From: Aspidiotus rigidus
Lineage: Eukaryota > Arthropoda > Insecta > Hemiptera > Diaspididae
NCBI GenBank assembly: GCA_035079385.1
Contig: JAVHKY010000003.1
Location: forward strand, 10,395,501-10,459,500
Direction of reading: 5' to 3'
DNA: 64,000 bases
Part shown: in pieces, positions 58,305 to 64,000 of the stretch
Layout of the letters: each line of letters starts with the position of its first letter
How positions within the stretch are numbered: position 1 is the first letter of the stretch
Program-made: the position numbers and the translations under genes
Notes under the pieces: model-generated
Told to the model about the DNA's origin: nothing
Databases searched by the model: none
Seen by the model: only the letters and a program-made list of their open reading frames with translations

Positions 58305-60682
58305 TAGAGACCGGATTCCTCGGCACTAAAAAATTCAAAATTCGGCACTGAAAGTAACATTTTCGGCTTTATTCGGCATAAACGCAAAAAAATCGCTAAA
58401 AATGCCCAAAAAATTGAAAAAAAAGATTAAAAAACGATCGTGTCTCAGTAAGTCACGAATGACGTATTATGTTGTACTGTAATGTGAGTTTCAACATTTT
58501 TCGGCTTGAACTACGTCTCCTATCACTTGACAGAAGTTTATCTTGCGAAAATAACTCTTCTTTACATGCACCTGCGTTATCAAGGCGTACATGAACCAAC
58601 TTGATATATTTACTTACTCATACAGTACCTACGATGAATGCAATTCTTACACAGTATTGTACAAATGCGACACTTACACGGTTGCGGTTAATAAATACGT
58701 ATAGGCCTAGTTGCTATTTTCCAAAGTGTTGGTATTTGACGGCTATTCTGTTTTCACAATACAATGCCCAAAGTAAAAAGTACTCTCAGTGCTTCACTAC
58801 GACAATGGATTCGCCCATTCAATGAAGAGAAGGAGATTCTAGGCACAGATGGGAAGAATGTAACTTGTTTCGCCTGTGGTAAGGACATCGTATGCAAAAA
58901 GAAAAACAACGTGGAGTCACACTGCCATTCCGGTAAGTTTGTCATTCATGGAGTTCTTATTGATTCAGTGTACAAACCGTTTACAGATGTAGGTATCTTA
59001 TTTTTTTAGCCGCTCATACTGCTGCACTTCATCGGTTAGAACGTAGTAAACTCAAGCAAGCTACCTTAGGATGTATACCTACTTCTTCTACATCAACGTT
59101 CAGTCGCGATCTATGCGAAGCATTCATGGCATGCAACATTCCGCTGTGGAAAATTACAAACCCCAAGATGAAGAGTTTTTTGGAAAAGTATACCACGAAT
59201 CATGTGCCCGAAGAGAGCACTCTTCGAAAGACTTACGTTCCAATGCTACACAGCGAAACAATGACGGAAATAGCGAAGCGTATCGGTGACAACTACGTTT
59301 ATTTAATTGTAGACGAGACCACGGACGTACGTGGCAACTATATTGTACATTTATTGATAGGAACTTTGACAACCCAGCAAGCTGGTGACCCTTTTCTCAT
59401 TGCATCTAAAGAATTAGAAGCCACGAATGGAGCCACGGTTTCATCCTTTGTGAACGATACTTTGATCTCCTTTTACGGCGGGCAAGTGTTCTCCAACAGA
59501 ATCCTTCTGCTAGTCTCTGATGCTGCTCCATATATGCGTCTTGCCGGGAAAAATTTGCATGCATTATACAATAGCATGATCCATGTCACCTGCGTGGCTC
59601 ACGCTTTACATCGCATTTGTGAGAAGGTGAGAGAATGTTTTCCAAAGGTTAATCAACTCATTAGTGCAGCGCGTAAGGTTTTCTTGAAATGCCCACGAAG
59701 AGTAGCTTTATACAAAGAACACATGCAATGTCCTTTACCACCAGATGTAGTCGTTACCAGATGGGGCTCATGGTTGTTGGCTGCGTTATTTTACGGGGAG
59801 CATTACGAACAATTTGCTGCACTTGTTGCGTCATTGAAATCGTCGGATTCGAAGCACACACAAAAATTGAAGACGTTAATTGAGAATACTCCTAAGCTAC
59901 CACTCGACATCGCATTCATCCATTCATACTTAGCATTCCTCCCAGATGTAATTGAAAAATTAGAGACTCGCGGGCTGACACTGGGACAACAGCTCGAACT
60001 TGTGGAAAACGCTCGGTCAAAAATAGATTCGATTCCTGGTGCGCGAGGACAGACTTTGAAACTCAAAACTGCAAATGTCTTCAATAAAAATACCGGTTAC
60101 ACCATTCTCCGGAAAATACATGGAGCATTGGTCCATGGTACGCGTGTACCTAAGTGTATTTCTAGTAATAAGCCGATTATGTTAAGTTCGTACCTGTACG
60201 CCCCGATAACGTCGGTAGACGTGGAAAGATCGTTCTCACAATATAAGCTTCTGTTAAGTGATCGACGACAGAACTTTAAGCAAAGTAATATTGAAGCTCA
60301 TATTATAGTTCAGCATAATACTCCATTTTTACAATAACTCCTACTGATAATTACTTAATGATATTTACGAAAACTAATTTTTCGCTCTGCGTATTAATTT
60401 TTGCAAATTTTCAGCCAGTTGAAATTAAATTTTCTTAGTATTTTTGCAATTATTTGGTCATTTTTTTGGAGCTTTTCTGTGTTTAGGCCTAATTGAGATT
60501 TTTCGGCTTTTTTCGGCGCGCATTTATAACTGTTTTCGGCATTTATTTCATTTTCGGCATTTTTCGGCAAAATAAAATTTTTTTCCTGAGCTCCCTTCGC
60601 TATGAAACATACTCATACATCATCAGCACTTCTCTATCGTTAAGCAAAATGAAAGCAGAAAAGCCGAGGAATCCGGTCTCTA
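58305..60682 (+). mobile_element. complete hAT transposon
   Basis: 2378 bp with perfect 20-bp inverted ends TAGAGACCGGATTCCTCGGC and perfect 8-bp duplications GTAATCAC (58297-58304, 60683-60690). The empty site is known from element A (CAATGTAATCACATTTGA). It contains one intact spliced transposase gene. Subterminal TTTTCGGC.TT motifs are repeated near both ends (58360-58380, 60500-60570), as expected of transposase-binding repeats in hAT ends (inference). Perfect ends, intact target duplication and open gene indicate recent insertion. Confidence 0.95.
58764..60337 (+). CDS. hAT transposase with BED-type zinc finger (CGGBP1-like)
   Basis: Exons 58764-58932 and 59010-60337, with intron 58933-59009 (GTAAGT...TTTTTTTAG), giving 498 residues. 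N-terminus MPKVKSTLSASLRQWIRPF, then a BED-like finger with CFAC (residues 35-38) and HCH (53-55). RNase H-like core: Asp158 in LIVDETTDV, Asp227 in LVSDAAPYM, the CVAHALH motif at about 251, RWGSW at about 307, and Glu462 in SVDVERSFSQYK at the start of the dimerisation block. These are the hAT catalytic positions (family knowledge). The start is chosen as the first Met before the finger. No stop or frameshift. The vertebrate gene CGGBP1 derives from similar hATs. Confidence 0.9.
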
Positions 60683-61311
60683 GTAATCACATTTGACAGC
60701 GAAAAATTATTCGGCCTGATGATTGAACGAGAGAAGAAGAACGGAACCAACCAATGAGACGGCAGGAATCCAGGTAGCCAATAGAAACACAGCATTTAGG
60801 ACAATAGATTGAACCAATCACAAAGCAGTATGTTTTAGCCAATAAGAACACAATGTCATATTATTGTAAGAATAAGTTTCTAAGAAGTGAACCAATCACA
60901 ACACAGCATTGTTAAAGCCAATAAGATCACAGTGTTATACTATAAAAACTCAGGTTAAGGCCTTGTTCTCCAGTTGCGACACACATGATGATGAGATAAC
61001 ACCCGAAAGTACTCTACTTGTAAAAGCAACTAATAAAGTAGATTTGTACAATTGAAAAGACCCTCTTTCAATAACGTTGATAATATTGTATTTTATTACT
61101 CAATTTTTACAAAGATTTTTAGTCGATTTCTAGGCAAATATTCTGGGAGATACGTTGGTTCATTTCCAGTCGATTTCTGGGCAGGTATCCCCAGGACATT
61201 ATCTTGGTCCATTTCCGTCCTCAACATCTACCGATATTTTTACCTTATTTTTCAGTCTAAGATGAGTATTATCGGGTTAGCCGCCCAGGCACTCAATTTT
61301 GACCAAAATTT

Positions 61312-61560
61312 ATGGACGATTTCTGGGAAGATCAATTCTCTTCACCCTTCAATAGGTTGACGCTTCAGGTAGACGGTAAGACCATTAAATTTCTTTACCG
61401 CTCCGTCACTTTAAATGAAGGGAAACATAAATTCAATATTTTCAGAAAGCCTACCTACTTAGAATCAACTATAGACGGTTCCTCGTTTCAATCCCTCTCA
61501 CTTCTGAAACCGTCAAAAAAGAAGTGGACACTATAGTCCCGGAGGTAGATAATTCAACCT
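61312..61560 (+). pseudogene. Penelope RT fragment, plus strand
   Basis: LTLQVDGKTIKFL near 61360 and FNIFRKPTYLESTIDGSSFQ (61438 on) match the end of the RT of the second Penelope lineage (compare ILYRKDTSTDITVHGRSF at 62.5 kb). About 80 codons, then the frame shifts. It points the opposite way to the copy that follows. Text like GAAGCGCTTTCGATTAAAGA near 61684 may be a terminal-repeat remnant. Confidence 0.65.
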
Positions 61561-61761
61561 TGCATTTCATAGAATTAATTCGGTTCTCCAAATTATGACC
61601 AAAGACATCAAACGACGACATACTCAAAGGAGTAAAACAGACGGAGTAACTTAATTAAAGCCACAGAAATACAAAATACACCGAAGCGCTTTCGATTAAA
61701 GAACCATTGTCAAGGGTGACATGAAAGCAACTGAACGAACACCGAAACACTGCCGAGGAAA

Positions 61762-62436
61762 TCATGACTGAACTAGCGAGTCATCACAATGTGAATCATA
61801 CTCATAAACTAGTTCAATCAACCCCTCATCAGGTAAGTACCTGTTGAGCACATTTAGGTTGTCGTTATTCAGATGGCGAATAATTTCAATAGGTTCTAAC
61901 GCGGTACGCTTGAAAACCGAGGACTCTCTATGGAGGAGGGACTCGGATCCCTCTTTGAAACTATGGCCAGTGGTAATAAGATGGTCCGCAAATACCGAAT
62001 CACCCAATTCCTTCTTTTCCCACGCCTTCCTATGCTCATCTATTCTAATTTTGAGCTGACGTCCAGTCTCACCTATGTAGATTCCATTACAGTCATTACA
62101 CTCCATTTTGTAAACCCCACTTCTTTTGACCAGTGGGATGGCGTCCTTCAGCCTAACGAACAGACTTTTTACAGTGTTAAGGTTGTAATATACGGGACGA
62201 AACCCAAATGGGCGGAGGACACGACCTAACTGGGAAGAGAATTTTCCTAAAAAGGGGAGCCTGATCCAACGTTTTCTACTGTCAGACGCCGGATTGCGGG
62301 GGAGGGAGGTAGTGGAATCAAGGCTTTTCCGAGTCAATTTTCTATGGACCATCAAGTCAATATCTAAGCTGACCTCATTCACTCTGGCCAAGTGCTTTAT
62401 AGTCAAAAGCTCCTGTTGAAAAGCGAGGTGACCCAA
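61762..62436 (-). pseudogene. Penelope linker and GIY-YIG endonuclease (element D)
   Basis: 224 open codons: VSLDIDLMVHRKLTRKSLDS (linker), IRLPFLGKFSSQLGRVLRPF, VYKMECNDCNGIYIGETGRQ with the GIY-YIG signature, LKIRIDEHRKAWEKK, FADHLITTGHSF. The CxxC before GIYIG (ECNDC) and the later H fit the Penelope-type GIY-YIG domain. The domain itself is unbroken, but its upstream RT is interrupted and truncated. Confidence 0.88.
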
Positions 62437-62770
62437 TGGAATACTAGTCTACCGGTGGATATAACTATTAAAACCGGCAATTTTGTGGGCAGGGCAGAAA
62501 GATCTGCCGTGGACAGTAATATCGGTCGAGGTATCTTTTCTATATAATATGGCGAATTCATGGGCACCTTCTCTATTAGAGATAGTAAGGTCCAAAAAAT
62601 TTACAGGTGAACCACCTACTTCCAACGTGAATTTGATGGAAGGATACAAACTTTGAGATACTTAAGAAACTCCAAAAGGTGATCTCGGTGACCGGTCCAC
62701 ATGCACAACACATCATCAACATACCTGTGCCAATAATGTATATGCCTCAAAAGCCCCTGGCCAGAGGAAA

Positions 62771-63296
62771 ATGACGGCTTCCTTAACGAAGTTAAACGAG
62801 AAACGCAGGGAACCTGTTTTATGATTCGAATGAGATTTGGTATTGAAAATTCAAGGAAGCCTAGATCATATATAGCTCGACAGTCGAAATTTTTCTAAGT
62901 CCCTCTCCTATCATATATGGCTCGAGAGTCGAAATTTTTCTAAGTCCCCCTCCTATCATATATAGCTCGAGAGTCGAAATTTTTCTAAGTCCCTCTCCTA
63001 TCATATATGGCTCGAGAGTCGAAATTTTTCTAAGTCCCCCTTCTATCATATATAGCTCGAGAGTCGAAATTTTTCTAAGTTCCCCTCCTATCATCTATAG
63101 CTCGAGAGTCGAAATTTTTCCAAGTCCCCCTCCTATCATATATAGCTCGAGAGTCGAAATTTTTCTAAGTCCCTCTCCTATCATATATGGCTCGAGGGTC
63201 GAAATTTTTCTAAGTTTTTCGCTGGACGGCGGACGGCGCACGGCGGACGGCAGATTTCTCAAATAGCCCCCCATAAAACAGGTTCCCTGTTAAAAA
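62771..63296. mobile_element. minisatellite-carrying DNA element, copy 2, inside Penelope D
   Basis: It starts at about GACGGCTTCCTTAACGAAG and ends ..CATAAAACAGGTTCCCTGTT like copy 1 (41693-42169). It separates the GSPLGS and YVDD motifs of one RT, so it inserted into Penelope D. It carries eight 45-bp units against about four in copy 1. A clean target duplication is not visible here. Confidence 0.75.
62866..63212. repeat. 45-bp minisatellite, eight units
   Basis: Units begin TCATATATAGCTCGAGAGTC at 62866, 62911, 62956, 63001, 63046, 63091, 63136 and 63181. TATATAG and TATATGG forms mostly alternate. As 45 is a multiple of 3, both strands stay open (15-residue periodic frames), which mimics a gene. 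Confidence 0.95.
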
Positions 63297-63440
63297 AGAT
63301 CGAGCTCAAATTTAGACATGAAAACCTTCGAAATGAGGGAACCCAGAGGAGAGCCAATAGGGATACCTACCGCCTCTGGAAATTCGAAAAATTTCCCTTC
63401 AAATTTGCAAAAATTGGGAGACCCAATTTTTTCACCATTT

Positions 63441-64000
63441 TCCCCGGATTTTGCGCTAAATTCTACTTCGAAACTCTTCAAGATTAAAAAAAAACACGAA
63501 ATATTTTTTCTCCAATTGGGGGGGGGGGGCAGGAGGCCCTTGAGCCCTTTGGAAGGTCGGAAGAATTTTTTTAGCATTTTTCCAGGAATTCTAGGGAAAA
63601 TTTGATAAGGATATTCGTGATAATATGTTGCAATAAGTCACTTCAACTTCACCCCAATTTTAGGGGTTATCAGCCCCTCGGCGCCCCTAAAATGTCGGAA
63701 GAATTTTTTGATAATTTTTGTAGAATTTGGCGGTCCGAATTACATAAGAATCTACATAAATTGCGAACCAAAAGAAATATTTCGGTCATTTGTATGCAAG
63801 AACTCCTTCCACTTAGGCAACCCGCCATTACAGAGCACCTATGGAATTTGGACCTCGACCGTGGCGCCATGGCTCAAATTTCTCATGTGAGCATCCGAAA
63901 TGTTCATTTTTAATTTCATGATTTTAACATGAAATGCAAGGTTGATCTCATAATTTGCACTAAGCCGCCGAACTACAAACTCGGGACATTGATAAATGGT
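63441..64000. other. right edge: repeat-like DNA, no gene recognised
   Basis: TTTTGCGCTAAATTCTACTTCGAAAC, CCAATTGGGG and AAAATGTCGGAAGAATTTTTT recall the arms of the 3.6-6.6 kb foldback element. There is a poly(G) run at 63518-63528. Overlapping frames at 63602-63913 (+) and 63670-63870 (-) have no recognised domain. Confidence 0.4.

Larger units (their letters stand above)
56772..61072 (+). mobile_element. Penelope-like retroelement B with nested insertions
   Basis: 14-bp duplications AACATTGATAATAT (56758-56771) and AACGTTGATAATAT (61073-61086), one mismatch. It starts with an inverted copy of the 3' end (56772-57302), then joins, inside the RT just before the palm motif, a plus-sense 5'-truncated copy: RT (57302 on), GIY-YIG, 3' DNA and terminal repeat to 61072. 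Same architecture as element A and very similar in sequence. It was later hit by a 161-bp MITE in the inverted arm and by a 2.4-kb hAT in the 3' region. Confidence 0.92.
61762..63440 (-). mobile_element. Penelope-like element D (second lineage), split by an insertion
   Basis: Read from high to low: NFCKFEGKFFEFPEAVGIPI GSPLGS (63440-63297), then a 526-bp foreign insertion, then HRYVDDVLCMWTGHRDHL (about 62760-62690), NFLDLTISNREGAHEFAILY (62600), and the linker and GIY-YIG ORF to 61762. The RT N-terminus is missing; DNA beyond 63440 is unrelated. Protein sequence differs clearly from elements A and B, so two Penelope lineages have been active here. Confidence 0.85.

Noticed and set aside
62861..63094. 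Open frame with 15-residue repeats (ISTLEPYMIG type)
   Set aside because: Produced by the 45-bp minisatellite, which is open on both strands; no start context or domain.

Overview
This window is a gene-poor, AT-rich piece of an animal nuclear genome, almost certainly an arthropod. The main reason is a split gene for a Sidestep-family axon-guidance receptor. Its visible exons run on the + strand from 3007 to 47001, and the 5' part lies off the left edge. Splice phases agree across all eight exons, giving 518 residues: the end of one Ig domain, two further Ig domains, one fibronectin III domain, a transmembrane helix and a cytoplasmic tail. Introns reach 23 kb and are filled with mobile DNA. 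A second small gene is read on the - strand at 55292-55976. It has two exons and encodes a 204-residue secreted protein with a signal peptide, of a family I do not recognise.

Everything else I can identify is transposon or repeat. Left intron (3.2-26.3 kb): a 3.0-kb foldback DNA transposon with about 180-bp inverted ends (3600-6629), a 34-bp-TIR MITE (7181-7519), a non-LTR retrotransposon fragment (about 8 kb), a decayed Penelope-like reverse transcriptase (about 10 kb), a ZMYM1-like hAT pseudogene (11521-13110) inside a tandem array, a second foldback element (about 13.45-14.55 kb), two Helitrons joined head to tail (14581-16539), a MULE transposase remnant (19.6-20.3 kb), a hAT MITE (23161-23735) and a Penelope fragment (about 24.1-24.7 kb). 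Middle (26.5-46.8 kb): foldback DNA, a miniature Penelope element, three hAT-type MITEs, two long palindromes, an AT-rich stretch with a mitochondrial-rRNA-like segment, a two-monomer satellite array, a minisatellite-carrying element, and a Penelope element (42279-45134) nested in an older Penelope remnant.

Right part (47-64 kb): a 5S-rRNA-like fragment, microsatellite and minisatellite arrays, another palindrome, duplicated repeats, a hAT MITE, the secreted-protein gene, and then the most instructive structure of the window. That is a Penelope element with 14-bp target duplications (56772-61072) that contains a 161-bp MITE and a complete hAT transposon (58305-60682). The hAT has perfect 20-bp inverted ends, an 8-bp target duplication and an open, once-spliced transposase. 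A different Penelope lineage follows (61.3-63.4 kb), split inside its reverse transcriptase by a 45-bp-period minisatellite element.

The receptor and the secreted protein have no evident functional link. The mobile elements do relate to each other: the intact hAT has ends like those of the MITEs at 23.2 and 34.9 kb, so it may be their source of transposase. The Penelope copies share one inverted-repeat architecture and carry hammerhead-ribozyme-like motifs in their terminal repeats. I saw no CRISPR array, operon, tRNA or prokaryotic feature. All calls are from reading the sequence; no database was searched.
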